NCBI GenBank assembly: GCA_020631735.1
Contig: CM036197.1
Coordinates: 44,191,880-44,255,879, forward strand
Direction: 5' to 3'
DNA length: 64,000 nucleotides
DNA from: Saccharum officinarum
Taxonomy: Eukaryota; Streptophyta; Magnoliopsida; Poales; Poaceae
Shown here: piece after piece, positions 45,259-56,970 of the stretch
Position numbering within the stretch: position 1 is the first letter of the stretch
How the letters are laid out: every line of letters begins with the position of its first letter
The notes under the pieces: model-generated
What the model was told of the DNA's origin: nothing
Database searches by the model: none
Seen by the model: only the letters and a program-made list of their open reading frames with translations
Made by a program: the position numbers and the translations under genes

Positions 45259-47822
45259 CTAAGCGGGAGTGTCACGAACACAAAGACTGGACCTAAAGTC
45301 AGTGAACAACTGTACAGGTAACCCTTTGGTCATAATGTCCCGCGAGTTCCGAACGTCTGAGGTAGACGGGGCAGGCGCGGGAAGTATATCTTGTAACAAA
45401 AAGTCAAAAGAATCCAGTCGGGGCTTGGAAGCCGCAAACGGAAAGTGAGTCTCATCAAAAACAACGTGGCGAGAGATGATGATCTTGCGAGTGGAAAGAT
45501 CAAGACACTGGTAGCCCTTCTGGGAAGGAGGGTAACCGAGGAAGACACGCTGCTGAGCGAGGAGACAATTTATGGGGAGTCGTGGCACTGAGGTTCGGAT
45601 AGCACAGGCAACCGAAAACTCTAAGGATGGAGTAGTCTGGCATTTTGCGGTGAAGGAGATGATAGGGAATACCATTATGTATGGACGATGAGGGCCGCCG
45701 GTTGATCAGAAACACAGTGGTGGAAAGAGCTTCGACCCAATAGGATGGAGGCATGGCGGCATGAAACAGAAGCGTGCGAACAACATTGTTCAGTGTGCGA
45801 AGCATCCGCTCAGCTTTGTCGTTCTGGGCCGATGTGTAGGGGCACGAGGTGCGAAGCAGGATGCCGTGGCTAGCCAGGAAGGTAGTGGTGGCATTGTTGA
45901 TGAACTCGGTGCCATTATCTGCCTGAAAACAGCGCACAGGAATGCTGAACTGTGTATGAGCGTAAGCAACAAACTGAACAATATGTTTATGAACTTCGGA
46001 TTTATGGCGAAGAGGAAACATCCAACAATAATGAGTATAATCATCAACTAGCACGAGATAAAATTTATAACCAGAAATACTCGAAATTGGAGAGGTCCAG
46101 ATATCACAGTGAACAAGTTCAAAAGGTGCAGATGTACTAGAAACCGAACTAGCAAATGGCAGCCTAGCGTGTTTGCCTAGCTGACAGGCATGACAAAGGC
46201 GGCGAGCTGCTTTATTACACTGGATAGCTGATAGCTTATTGAGAGTAGTGATGACGGCAGGTGCAGGATGACCAAGGCGGAAGTGCCACAGCTCCGGGAA
46301 ACGACGGCGACATGGCAGCGAGGTGGCATGCGATGTGGAATGGTGTAGAGGTCCCCGTTGCTATTGCACCGAAGGAGGACCGTCTTGGTCTGCAGATCCT
46401 TAACAGAAAAACCAGATGCGTCAAACTCAATTGAACAGTTATTGTCGCGAGTAAGCTGTTGAACAGATAACAGATTACGAGTTGGGGAGCGACAAGAACA
46501 TTATCAAGATGAAAAGGACGATCAGCTATTTGAATAAGAGAAGTGCCACGACTAAGAATAGGAATTGATTGACCGTTGTCGACCGTAATGGAGGACGGTG
46601 GCGACGGGAGATGGGAAAGTAAAATACCGTCGTTGGAGGACATGTGAGATGTTGCTCCGCTGTCCATGACCCAGGGTGCAGACCCACCCTGAATCGCCAT
46701 CTGGTTGAGAGCGGCGATCAGGCTAGTCGGATCCCAGCTGGCTGGAGGCCCGTAAGCCGGAGGACCGCCAGCAGTGGAGAACTGAGGCGGCGCGAAGGCG
46801 GTGTGTGCCTGTGGAGGAGGCACAGGTGGTGCACCCCACTGCTGCTACTGCTGAGGTGGCCACCGGACGGCCAAAGGGTTGTAGCAAACCCAAGGGCCGG
46901 CCGGCTGAGGAGCCTGACACCCGCCGGAGCCGCCGCCTTGCCTGCTGAAGCCGCCACCATGCTGCTGGTTGCGCCCGCTGCCGCCACTGCCACTGCTGCC
47001 GCTGCCGCCACGCCCACCCTTGCCCTTGCCACCCTTGCCCTTGCCACTGCCCCCACGATTGGTGGGTGCAGAGGAGGTGGACCGGCAGGACAGTGAAGTG
47101 CAGGAGGAGGTGGTGGAGGCGGCAAGAGCTGAAGCCGAGGCCTCTTTGCCCTCGGTGCCAAGGCAGAGCTCCTTGACGCGGAGCATGTTGGTGGCAGACT
47201 TGAAGTCGGGAAGCGGCGATGAGTTGGCAATGATGTCGGCGGTGTTGGCGAAGCGGGAGTTGAGGCTGCGCTGAAGATTGAGCACGAGCTGCGCGGGGGA
47301 GATGGTGTGGCCGACCTCCCGAAGTGCATCAGCGGTGCGCTTCATCTGCTGGGCGTAGGCGTCAATGGAGAGGTCGCCCTGGGACAGGTTGTGGAACTCC
47401 TGCTCGAGGACGACGGTGCGGGACTCCTTGTTCGCTTGGAACAGGGCCTCGATAGAGACGTACAGAGCGCGCGCATCCTGATCGGGCTCCATAGCGAGGT
47501 CGAGGACGGCGTCGTCGACGGAGCCGTACATCCAGCCGTGGATGCAGGTGTCAGGCTGAGACCACAGGGGGTCAACCGGGCGCGCGACCTCCGTGCCATC
47601 GATGTGGCCGAACAGCCCGTACTTGCCACAGAGGGCGGTGAAGAACGCCTTCCACTTGGAGTAGTTCGGGCGCTCGAGGCTGAGCGCGATGGGGACGTGC
47701 TGCTTCACGTTGACGGAGGCGTAGGCGGCGAAGAAGGGAGCAGCGAGAGAGTCCCCCATGGTGCCAGACGACTGGGGGCCTAGGGTGCCGGTTGTGGAGG
47801 AGGAACTCGACGACGACGTCAT
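45259..47822 (-). pseudogene. Copia gag-protease-integrase, RT/RNase H deleted
   Basis: Gag (46845-47822) starts MTSSSSSSSTTGTLGP and has the UBN2-type core LERPNYSKWKAFFTALCGKY and a Gly/Ser/Lys-rich tail; it ends at a stop in PPQQ. Protease follows with WVMDSGATSHMSSNDG. Integrase (about 45500-46054) shows VDDYTHYCWMFPL and FQADNGTEF, then VFLGYPPSQKGYQCLDL and VVFDETHFPF. A few residues later (near 45350) the sequence jumps to the end of the polyprotein (DIMTKGLPVQLF, LCVRD), so the whole reverse transcriptase and most of RNase H are missing. Further frameshifts separate gag, protease and integrase. Confidence 0.88.
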
Positions 47823-48160
47823 GGGCGCGGCTACAGGGTGGCGGCGCGATCCGCGCGGCGGCCTGGAGCGGCAATCGCGCGCGCGGCCTTGGAGGCGGCG
47901 CGAGGCAGGGCGGCGGCGCGAGGGAGATCATGCGGCGGCCTGGGGCGGCGCGACTTGGGTCGGGCGGCGGCCTGCAGCGCGCGGCCAAGGAGGCGGCGCG
48001 GCTTACGGAGGCGGCGGCGCGACTGGAGGAGGCGCGCGGCCTGGCGATCGCGACGTGGCGGCGCGACTGGAGGAGGCGCGTGGCCTGGCGATCACGACGC
48101 GGGGCAGGGGCGGCGGCGCGAGTGCGCGCGCGGCCTGGGCTAGTGCGGTGGCGCACGTCC
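47823..48160 (-). repeat. GC-rich leader of the Copia element with tandem repeats
   Basis: Very GC-rich sequence between gag and the 5' LTR. It contains at least two near-identical units of about 44 bp (GGAGGAGGCGCG, GGCCTGGCGATC, each followed by ACG..GG). The expected primer-binding site and the last ~20 bp of the LTR are not visible, so this leader appears rearranged or replaced. Confidence 0.7.
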
Positions 48161-48268
48161 TAATCAGGAGGGGTGACCTTCATTATATAGCCTAATAGGC
48201 TAGGGTTACAATGTACAAGGTCAATGGGCCGTACACCCAATATGGGCTGTTACTATTACATTCTAACA
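48161..48268 (-). repeat. Partial 5' LTR of the Copia element
   Basis: Matches the first ~110 bp of the 3' LTR (starting TGTTAGAATGTAATAGTAAC on the element strand) with a handful of substitutions. After CTGATTAGG it diverges, so the U5 end is lost. Confidence 0.85.
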
Positions 48269-48273
48269 GTTTC

Positions 48274-49699
48274 TGCTAGCATAATTGATGTAGGTGTTGG
48301 AGTTACTTAGGAGCACCATTTCTCTTGCAAAATTCTACTGTCTGTTTTTGGGATACTACATTCAGTTCTGCTAAACTTTATGTCTGGATAGTTGTGGGAG
48401 TAATGGATAATTGGATAAATCTAAGCTTAACTGTTGTTTCATATCTCAGCACATTCCTGTGGAGTGTTTATTAAGAATTTGGCATCCTGAATCTAGATTT
48501 ATTCTGCCACAGTTTGTTATTTTGCATTTATTAAAGCTAGGTTGATTAATTTTCTATGCATTTATGTTGTGATGGTTGTGTTCCTTAATTTGGTGTAAAA
48601 GTTTATGTTACCCTGGGATATGACAATGTAGTGGGTTTGTCCCCCTTGTTGTTCCTCTTAGTATGATATTCTGTCTGATGGGAATGTTGTCCTGTGACAT
48701 TTGGTTATGTCCGCCATAGTTACGGATGTGTACAGTGAACTGAAACATTTTCACCACAAAAACTGCTGGATATGTAATTTGCTTGCTGTGTGCATCCTCA
48801 ATGCAGAGGTTGGAATACTGTATTCCAATTTCTTAATAGAAATGGTTTCCGGTAGTGAATGTGAAATCATAGGTTGCTTTGTGTTTATATTTTGTTAATT
48901 CATTAACTGTGTAAACTTGAGTCAGTCAAGTTCCTTTTTTTCTTGTCCGAGTCAGTCACACTTTGAAAATGCCCTTTGGCATTGTTTGATGACATACCAA
49001 TTTCCTTTCGGAATCCTGCTAGATCTTTCACATTTCCTTGCAAGCCAATTGTCATCAGAGTTATCTATGTACCGTTTTCCTGGTTCATTGTACTGTGTAT
49101 CCCATGATATTTCACAACTATCAACTCCATATAGATTGTTTTTCTGATCTTTTGATACCGATGCTAAATCTTTTATTCTTCTACTTCCATCTTAGGCTTT
49201 GTTTGGATGCATGTGTATCCACCTTAATCCACATATGTTGGAGTAGAATGGAATGGAATTTAGTTCAATTCCACTCCAATTCACTTCAACATATGTGGAT
49301 TGAGATGAATACATGCGCATCCAAACAAGACCTTAGTGCAGGAGATTTGAGGACCTGCTTAACCAGTTGTCAGGCCCTTTTTTTTCTTTTGCAGTTTTGC
49401 TTTGCATTAAATGTTTAACCTCGAGTCAAACATTTTGCTTTGCCGTAGACCCGTAGTGCAAAGTGTTGTGTTGTACATAAACTCAGGGCATAGTCTGTCA
49501 GTTTGTCTGTCCAAGACTTTTAGATGAGATGTACAAGCTTCAAACTGAGTTCATGTGACATTCAGAAGTTTGTTGGTGACATAAAAAACTTTCAGTTGAG
49601 ATGAACTAGTGAACTTTCAGATGTTTGACAGAACTCTGAAAGACAATTTGGAAGTCACTGAGATTTTTAATTTTAAATAGATAAATACTAATTCAAGAA
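48274..49699. other. Intergenic region downstream of the Copia element
   Basis: AT-rich, with no supported gene. The first part may be the displaced 3' UTR of the F-box gene. A Tourist-like MITE is at 49195-49332. Short open frames at 48701 and 48917 have no family resemblance. Confidence 0.4.
49195..49332. mobile_element. Tourist-like MITE
   Basis: 138 bp with inverted ends GGCTTTGTTTGGATGCA and TGCGCATCCAAACAAGACC and nearly palindromic interior (CCACATATGTTG / CAACATATGTGG). Flanked by TTA on both sides (49192-49194, 49333-49335), the PIF/Harbinger target duplication. Confidence 0.88.
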
Positions 49700-51346
49700 G
49701 GGTCCTGCCCTTGAGTTGGACGACTCATTTGACGATACCAACAGACGCTTTGTGAGGAGAATTCAAGAGGCAGAGATCGGAGAGGCTTTGAAGAGGATGA
49801 AGGGAGGTAAAGCAATGGGCCCTGATGGTATCTCCATTGAGGTGTGGAGATACCTAGGCGCCAGAGCGATAGTATGGTTAACTAAGCTTTTTAACCTTAT
49901 TTTTCGGTCTAACAAGATGCCTGAAGAATGGAGGAGAAGTATATTAGTACCTATCTTCAAGAACAAGGGAGATGTTCAAAGTTGTACTAACTACTGTGGG
50001 ATTAAGTTGATGAGCCATACGATGAAGCTCTGGGAGAGGGTTATCGAGCATCGCCTAAGGAGAGTGACACATGTGACCCAAAATCAGTTTAGGTTCATGC
50101 CTGGTATGTCGACCATAGAGGCGATTTTCTTATTACGACAATTGATGGAGAGATATAGGGAGCAGAAGAAGGACTTGCATATGGTCTTTATTGACCTCGA
50201 GAAGGCATATGACAAAGTACCGAGAAATGTCATGTGGTGGGCCTTGGAAAAGCACAAAGTCCCAACTAAGTACGTTACCCTCATCAAGGATATGTACAGG
50301 GATGTGGTGACGTTTGTCCGAACATGTGATGGCGACACCAGTGACTTTCTAATTAAAATAGGACTGCATCAGGGGTCAGCTTTGAGCCCTTATTTATTTG
50401 CTTTGGTGATGGATGAGGTCACAAGGGACATACAAGGTGATATCCCTTGGTGTATGCTCTTTGCTGATGATATGGTGCTAGTTGACGACAGTAGGGCGGG
50501 GGTTAATAGGAAGTTAGAACTATGGAGGCACACGTTGGAGTCGAAAGGGTTCAGACTTAGTAGGACTAAGACCGAGTACATGAGGTGCGATTTCAGCGCG
50601 ACTATGCACGAGGAGGGAGACGTTAGCCTCGATGGGCAAGTGGTGGCCAAGAAGGATACTTTTCGGTATTTAGGGTCGATGCTACAAAAGGATAGAGACA
50701 TTGATGAAGATGTTAGGCATAGAATTTCAGCCGGCTGGTTGAAATGGCATCAAGCTTCTGGCGTTCTCTGTGACAAAAGAGTGCCTCAGAAGCTGAAAGG
50801 TAAGTTCTATAGGACGGCGATTCGTCCGGCGATGTTATACGGTGCTGAGTGTTGGCCTACAAAAAGGCGACATGTCCAACAATTGAGTGTAGCAGAGATG
50901 CGTATGTTGCGTTGGTGTTGTGGGCACACAAGGAGGGATAGAGTCCGGAACGACGATATTCGGGATAGGGTTGGGGTGGCACCAATTGAGGAGAAATTGA
51001 TTCAACATCGGTTGAGATGGTTTGGACATGTCCAACGGAGGCCTCCTGAGGCGCCGGTGCGTAGTGGAGTTCTAAAGCGGGCTGATAATGTAAAGTGCGG
51101 TAGAGGTTGACCTAAACTAACTTGGGACGAGTCCGTTAAGAGAGATCTTAAGGAGTGGAATATCTCCAAGGATTTAGCTATGGACAGGAGCGCTTGGAGA
51201 TTGGCGATCAATGTGCCTGAACCGTAACCTCTTTTTGTCTTGTGCCTTTTATGTCCCTTTATGTGTCTCCCTGTTTCTCGTCTCTTTTGGGTTTCATCTC
51301 TAGCCTACCCCAACTTGCTTGGGACAAAAGGCTATGTTGTTGTTGT
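49700..51346 (+). mobile_element. RTE-clade LINE, 5'-truncated
   Basis: Begins inside the reverse-transcriptase ORF and ends in CTTGCTTGGGACAAAAGGC plus a short TTG repeat. It is flanked by an imperfect 17-bp duplication AAATACTAATTCAAGAA / AAATATCAATTCAAGAA (49683-49699, 51347-51363). RTE elements typically end in such simple repeats rather than poly(A). The shorter copy at 38654-39016 belongs to the same family. Confidence 0.9.
49716..51225 (+). pseudogene. RTE reverse transcriptase, 5'-truncated, one stop
   Basis: A single open frame of 464 codons starts [20 protein letters not shown] and carries the RT motifs [44 protein letters not shown] and the active site FADD ([11 protein letters not shown], in place of YADD). 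The C-terminal part has [11 protein letters not shown] and [20 protein letters not shown]. It meets TGA at 51108-51110 (GRG-stop). The related copy at 38.7 kb has CGA (Arg) there and continues to INVPEP, so this copy carries a simple C-to-T stop. No endonuclease domain is present because of 5' truncation. Confidence 0.92.
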
Positions 51347-51363
51347 AAATATCAATTCAAGAA

Positions 51364-51975
51364 CCGTGTACCAGTGTAGTCATTTTTCTTTTCCTTTTTC
51401 TCTAACACATCCCATCATTTATACTGCCGTATGCCCCTGGCCTGGCTGCAAGGCTGCTTGGTTTGTCCGTTTGTTCTGTCTAGCTGCCCGAACCATGTCT
51501 AACCACTTACAATTTTCATTTCAAGCCAATGGTTCAATTGAGTTCCATGAGTTTCAGCTGAAAGCTTAGAATTTTTAAGCAAGATCCAAAATCATTCAAC
51601 TTTGAATCAAGAGCTACTTATGGAGGTAAGAAAACTTTTTGCCTCGGACTTTCAAAATAACTTGAAATCACCAAAGTGGAATTTTGTGGTCAAGTGATTT
51701 TTTTATTTTAATTTCATCAAATATAAAACGATCCTGAGACTAAGTAGAATTGAGACAGGTGGGGCGATGGTGGCTGCAGCTGCGTCGGGACTCGGGAGTC
51801 GGGAATGCAGAGGGACAGAGCTCAACCAGCTTCGGGAGTTTATCCCAGTGAATAGCTGCTGAAGGCCCAGCCCAATCGCTCCTCGTCTCTTCGAGCCGGA
51901 TCAGCATCTGACCGGCTGAAGAACACATGATCGGCTCTCCACGCTGACCAAGTACAAGTAGGCTCTCGACGCTGT
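51364..51975. other. Intergenic region
   Basis: AT-rich, then a short GC-rich stretch from about 51770. No gene, RNA or element could be recognised. Confidence 0.4.
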
Positions 51976-52930
51976 TACAGCGTCGCCGCCGCCGCCGCCG
52001 AGCTGTGCATGCTCTGTGGCGACTGGTCGTACAGGAATTCCATCTCCATGTGCCCAGCCGTCGACAGCGCGTCGCTCATGCCGTGGAGCGCGTACTGCGG
52101 CACTAGCCTAGCGAGAACACGCTGATGGGCACGACGGCGTGGGGGCTGAGCAGGCCGTGGTCCGCGGCCACGCGGCGCCGCCTTGCCTCCACGAGCGCGC
52201 CCGCCATTGCGCCGAGGACGACGGAGACCGCGAAGACGGCGACCCGGCGCCCATGCGCTGGAAGTAGGTGATGCCGGCCCGACGCGCCGACCGCCGCCCG
52301 GTGTAACGACTACCGAGTAACGACGCGCCACGGGGACGAATAAGACGCGGTCGTAGAGCGCAAGGCTGACGAGCATCGTGAAGATGATCAGTTTTGGCCG
52401 GCGGGATCTGCAAGTGCGGGGTGAGGTGGCGGTCCACGCTGCGCGCCTGATGGATGGCGAAGGTGCGTTGCGAGACGCGGCCGCGATGAGCGTTCCCGCC
52501 GGGCGGGGAGGCCGCCGTGGTGCTCTACACCACAACGCTCCGCGTCGTGCGGGGGCACGTTCGAGGGCTGCAACGGCGTGCGCGCGCTGCTGGAGAACCG
52601 GGGCGGGGCGGGGAGTTCCAGGAGCGCGACGTGTCCATTCATGGACCGGGGCCAGCTGTGCCTGTGTGGCCTGTGGGCCGTGACCTGGAGAAGGCTGTGC
52701 CCCCGCGCCTCTTCGTGCGCGGCCGCGACGTAGGCAGCGCCGCGCAGGTGCTCGCGCTCCACGAGGAGGGCCGCCTCGTCCCATTGCTGCCACCGCTGGT
52801 GTCGATGTGTGCGGGCGCCGCGGGCGGCAAGACGAGAACTCCACGCCCGTGGTGGCAAGGGCAGGTGCGCCGCGGGTGGGGGCCTCAGTTTCGCGGTGTG
52901 CAGCGGCTGCGACGGCAGCCGGAAGGTGTT
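51976..52930 (-). pseudogene. NRT1/PTR FAMILY (POT) transporter pseudogene fragment
   Basis: Read on the minus strand in several frames, this contains characteristic NPF segments: MDRHL near 52437, IFTMLVSLALYDRVL, GITYFQRMGAG, LVPQYALHGMSDALS and MEFLYDQSPQSM. These correspond to the transmembrane region after the long central loop of plant nitrate/peptide transporters, where a typical protein reads ...ITYFQRMG... and ...GHMEFLYDQ.... Frameshifts occur at least four times, and a short duplication (GHMEMEFLYD) is visible. Sequence on the 5' side (52450-52930) is very GC-rich and only doubtfully aligned. The family moves nitrate, peptides or hormones with protons across membranes. This copy is dead, and the rest of the gene was not found. 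Confidence 0.72.
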
Positions 52931-53380
52931 CGACAAAAAATGAAGAGCTATTGGAGACCGCTCGAGAAAAAAAAAGAAAGAAAGATGAAGACTTATTATC
53001 TTATTATCTCCTCTGAAATAACAAATTTTTTTTATGATAGACCGGTGAAGATTGGTAGACTGGTGAAGATAATCTTATCTAGTGACACGGAGCCAGAAAT
53101 TATACATAAAGGACCGGTCAAAAACTTTTAATATATAGGAACTGAGTGTAGCTCATCTGTTTAGGTCATTGAAGGTGCATTCGTTCACTTAGAACCTTGT
53201 AGTTAAGTACGAATTGAGTAAATGTAAAATATGATAGAAATGTAAGTATACATTTAGCAAAATCTAAAAATCATTAAATTTGTCCTAATATGGCTGGCAA
53301 AAGAATCTCGATAAATCAAAACATTATGTTCTAATAAGTGTACTTTATGTGATTTTGTCGTAGAGAGGATATAAAAATAT
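52931..53380. other. Spacer between the transporter relic and the hAT element
   Basis: AT-rich. No gene, repeat or RNA could be recognised. Confidence 0.4.
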
Positions 53381-53530
53381 CAAAGTTCCGCTAGGCGGCG
53401 ACTAGGCGCGATTTCGCGCAAGGCGAAGCACGTCGCGGCGACTAGGGGGGTAGGCGCGGTCCTCGGCGCTAGGCGGCGCGTAGGCGGCATTAGGCGGCGC
53501 GGAGGCGGCGCAATGCGCCGTGGAGGCGAC
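53381..53530. repeat. Left subterminal repeats of the hAT element
   Basis: Dense AGGCGGCG/TAGGCGC motifs over about 150 bp. The right end (57440-57531) has GCCTAGGCG copies in the opposite orientation. In hAT elements, clusters like these are binding sites for the BED-type transposase. Confidence 0.8.
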
Positions 53531-54005
53531 GTGTAGGCGGGCGCGGGCGCGCGAGGCCGCGAATTTTTTGGCCCCGCGGCTCGGTGCGCGACGATTTCCC
53601 GCGTACCATTCCCATCCCCGCCGCCGGTTTTTGCTACCTGCGGACGAGGTCCTTCCGCCGGAGCCGGGCGAGGTCAATCCGCCGGAGCCGAACGAGCTCC
53701 TCCCGATGGCCCTGCTCCTCCCCTGCTCGTCCTGTCTCCGGCTCGTCGGTCCAGCTCGACCTCGACCTCGACTCGTCGTCGCCGGTCCTACTCGTCCTCG
53801 AGTCTCCGCCGCCGTTCCTTCTCGTCCTCTACTCGCCGGCGCCGGTCCAGCTCGTCGTGCGTGGCTGCGCCTGAAAGCTTCCCCGCCGGCCACCCCAAGT
53901 TCCCAAGGTGAGTTCCCTTCCCCTCCCCTGCTCCTCTCCCCTCCCCTGCACTTGCAGCTGCCCCCCTTCCCCTCCGGCTGCTCCTTCCCCTGCTCCTTCA
54001 CTGAA

Positions 54006-54345
54006 TGCTATATGATATGCCACTGAAAGTCTGAATGCTACTAGATGTATCATGTTTTCATGTGTGATTGGTGAAAGTCTGAATCTGAATGCTATATGAC
54101 ATGCCTACTGAAAGTCTGAATGCTAGATGTATCATGTTTTCATGCTGCTAGATGTATCATTGAACTCTGAAAGTCTAAATCTGAATGCTATATGACATGT
54201 CTACTAAAAGTCTGAATGCTGCATTGCTGATTTGCTGCTAGATGTATCATGTATTCAGTATTCATGTGTGAACTCTGAAAGTATCATGCTGCTAGATGTA
54301 TACTAGATGTATGCTAGATGTATCATGCTGCTAGATGCATACTTT
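54006..54345 (+). repeat. Imperfect short tandem repeats in the hAT leader
   Basis: Many copies of CTAGATGTATCATG, GAAAGTCTGAAT and TGAATGCTATATGACATG alternate in varying order, just before the first transposase exon. The array is probably 5'UTR or intron of the transposase transcript. Confidence 0.8.
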
Positions 54346-54375
54346 GTGATTCAATGTTTTGTTGTGAACTTGTGA

Positions 54376-56970
54376 TTGCTTGGATGCATGATGTTGACAA
54401 CAAAGGCTGGTTCTATTGGAACAGAGGCAGCTGGTAATGAAACAGAGGCAGTGAATCATTTGAAAAGAAATTCAGATGATGTTGGATGGGAGTATGGTGT
54501 CCTTGTTGATGCTAACAACAAGGACAAGGTGAAGTGCAAGTTCTGTAAGAAGAAGATGAGGGGAGGGATTCATAGGTTGAAGCAGCATATTGCTCATGAT
54601 AGAAAGAATGTGACAAAATGCCTAGCTAAAACACCCCTGTATTTTGAGGCTAGAGAGAAGTGCAAGAAAGCAATAGCTGATGCAAAAAGGAAGAGGGAGG
54701 ACAGTCTGGTTCATGAGTTGGAAATTAGAGAAGAAGTTAATGTATCTAGGGTTAGCTCAGAGGAGGTCACATGTGTTGGCAGTTCAGAGCCTCACAAATT
54801 GGGACCAATTAACAAATGGACACGTGCTATTGATTCTAAAGCTACCAAGAGTGATTCTTTGAAGCAACAACAGCTGAACAAGGAGCTTTGGAAAGAAAGA
54901 ACACATGAGGTGGAAAAGTATATTGCAAGATGGGCCTACAACCGAGGTAAACAGCTAGTATAGTGTTTTGTACTTACATTTTAGTTGCTGTTTTCCAGGG
55001 AATAAACACTAATAACATGTTTTTTTAACATTGGCAGCAATTCCTTTCAATGCAATTGACAATGATGACTTCACTCAAATGTGTGAGACAATTGGACGGT
55101 TTGGTCCAGGACTTGTACCTCCAACTCAAGATGCAATGCGAGGGAGATTGCTAGAAGAAGAATATGCAAGAACCAAGAGTTTGCTGCAGGAACGTGAAGC
55201 TGAGAAGGTGAAAAATAGGTGCTCCATTATGACTGATGCTTGGTCAGATAGAAAGAGGAGAAGCATAATGAATCTGTGCAGTAATTGTGCTGATGGAACC
55301 TCCTTCATCTTCTCAAAAGAAATGTCAGATGTATCCCACACCAATGAAGTCATCTTTGAATTGGTGGACAAAGCAATTGAAGACATTGGTCCAGAACATG
55401 TGGTTCAAGTAGTGATAGACAATGCCTCTAACAATATGGGAGCAAAGAGGTTATTGCTTGAGAAGAGACCAAATATATTTTGGTCCTCTTGTGCAACTCA
55501 CACAATCAACTTGATGCTCCAAGGATTTGGCAACATGGATCGGTTCAAGAAAGTGATTGGCCAAGCACAGGCATTTACCATATTTGTTTATGGCCACACA
55601 AGAACATTGGAGTGCTTGAGACACTTTGCTGAGGGGAAAGAGGTAGTGAGGCCAGGAGTTACTAGGTTTGCTTCAAACTTTCTCACTTTGAACAGCATGC
55701 AAGATAAGAAGGACCAGTTAAGGAAAATGGTGGTTCACAGTAGGTGGGACTCATTGAAGGATGTGAAATCAAAGAAAGGAAAAGAGGCCACAACAACTAT
55801 ATTGAGTCCAACATTTTGGAGGGATGTGAAGTTAACATTGGCTGTTTTGAGCCATTGGTGAAAGTGTTCCGTTTGGTTGATGGGGATGTGAAGCCATCCA
55901 TGGGTTGGGTTTATGGAGAACTACTAAAGGCAAAGAGAGAGATCAAAGAGGCCTTTGGCAATGTTCAGTCTCGGTACAAGGAAGTAATGGAGGTGATTGA
56001 CAAGAAGATGAATGGAAGACTTGATTCTACATTGCATTTGACAACCTATTTGCTTAATCCACACTATAGCTATAGTGACCCATCAATCTTTGATCAGCCC
56101 ACAATCACAGAAGGGTTTATAGCTTGTGTTGAGAAGTTCTATTGGTATGATGAGGATAAGCAAGATCAGGCTGCCCACATTGACCTGAAAAAGTTTATAA
56201 ATAAAGAAGGGCCATTTAGCAAGAAGCTTGCAAGGACTTATCAAAACTTTGATTACAGCCCAGGTAGAGGTACTTGTTATTATATGATGGCTGTTTGCTT
56301 TTGTCAACTAACAATCTAACATGATGGCTGTTTGCAAATAACTAATAGGGCTGTTTTTCTTTTATTTCAGCATCATGATGGAGGCTGTATGGAACTAAAA
56401 CCCCAGCTTTACAGAAGATGGCTACAAGGATATTATCTTTGACATCAAGCTCTTCTGGTTGTGAAAGAAATTGGAGTGGGTTTGAAGGGGTTAGTACCTA
56501 TCTATTATGAACATTTCAGCAGCATTATAATTCAATTGCATAACTGAAAATGCCCTTTCTTTAATTTGTAGATACACACTAAGAAGAGAAATATGCTTAC
56601 AACCACCCGTCTCAACAAGTTGGTGTATATTCAATTCAATAACAAGCTGCTCAATAAGAGAGAAAAGATCAAGACAAAGAAGATCACTGATGTTCTGTTG
56701 TCTAGTGATGCAACTGAAGCTCAAGGTTTTCTCCAAGAAGGTGGAGAAGAATGTGCATTAGTGCACTTCAGAGATGAGGAAGATGAGAATGAGATGATAG
56801 AAGGTATAGGGATACCTTGGTCTGTTATTGGAGAGGCAGTGGGAGTAGATGAACAACTTGAGCTGCGTAGAAGTGCAAGAGTGAGGGAGCTCTATGAAGG
56901 AGAAGAGTTTGAGTCCGAAGAAGAAGAGTTTGATAACGATGAGGACGACATTTATGTTGAACCCTATTGA
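54376..56970 (+). pseudogene. hAT transposase (BED finger, DUF659, hATC), one frameshift and one stop
   Basis: Exons: 54376-54946, 55038-56263, 56371-56489 and 56572-56970. The BED zinc finger is CKFCKKKMRGG...HRLKQHIAH, followed by the DUF659 region with CSIMTDAWSDRKRRS, VVIDNASNNMGAK and SCATHTINLML. The hATC dimerisation domain has WRLYGTKTPALQKMA and SSSGCERNWSGFE, then KKRNMLTTTRLNKLVYI; the acidic tail ends DDIYVEPY. A one-base loss at about 55850 shifts the frame after KLTLAV, and a TGA at 56376-56378 replaces an expected tryptophan at the start of exon 3. Otherwise the frame is good, so inactivation is probably recent. The protein would cut and paste its own element and related MITEs. 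Confidence 0.88.

Larger units (their letters stand above)
45117..48268 (-). mobile_element. Ty1/Copia retrotransposon, internally deleted, non-autonomous
   Basis: 3152 bp on the minus strand, flanked by the 5-bp target duplication GTTTC (45112-45116 and 48269-48273). The 3' LTR is 45117-45246 (130 bp, TGTTAG...TTTACA on the element strand). Gag, protease and integrase are recognisable, but RT and most of RNase H are missing. The 5' LTR keeps its outer ~110 bp and then diverges. The element lies just beyond the stop of the F-box gene, in its likely 3' UTR. Confidence 0.9.

Noticed and set aside
47572..48156. Arg/Pro-rich frame upstream of Copia gag
   Set aside because: Composed of GC-rich tandem repeats and overlapping gag; no conserved domain.
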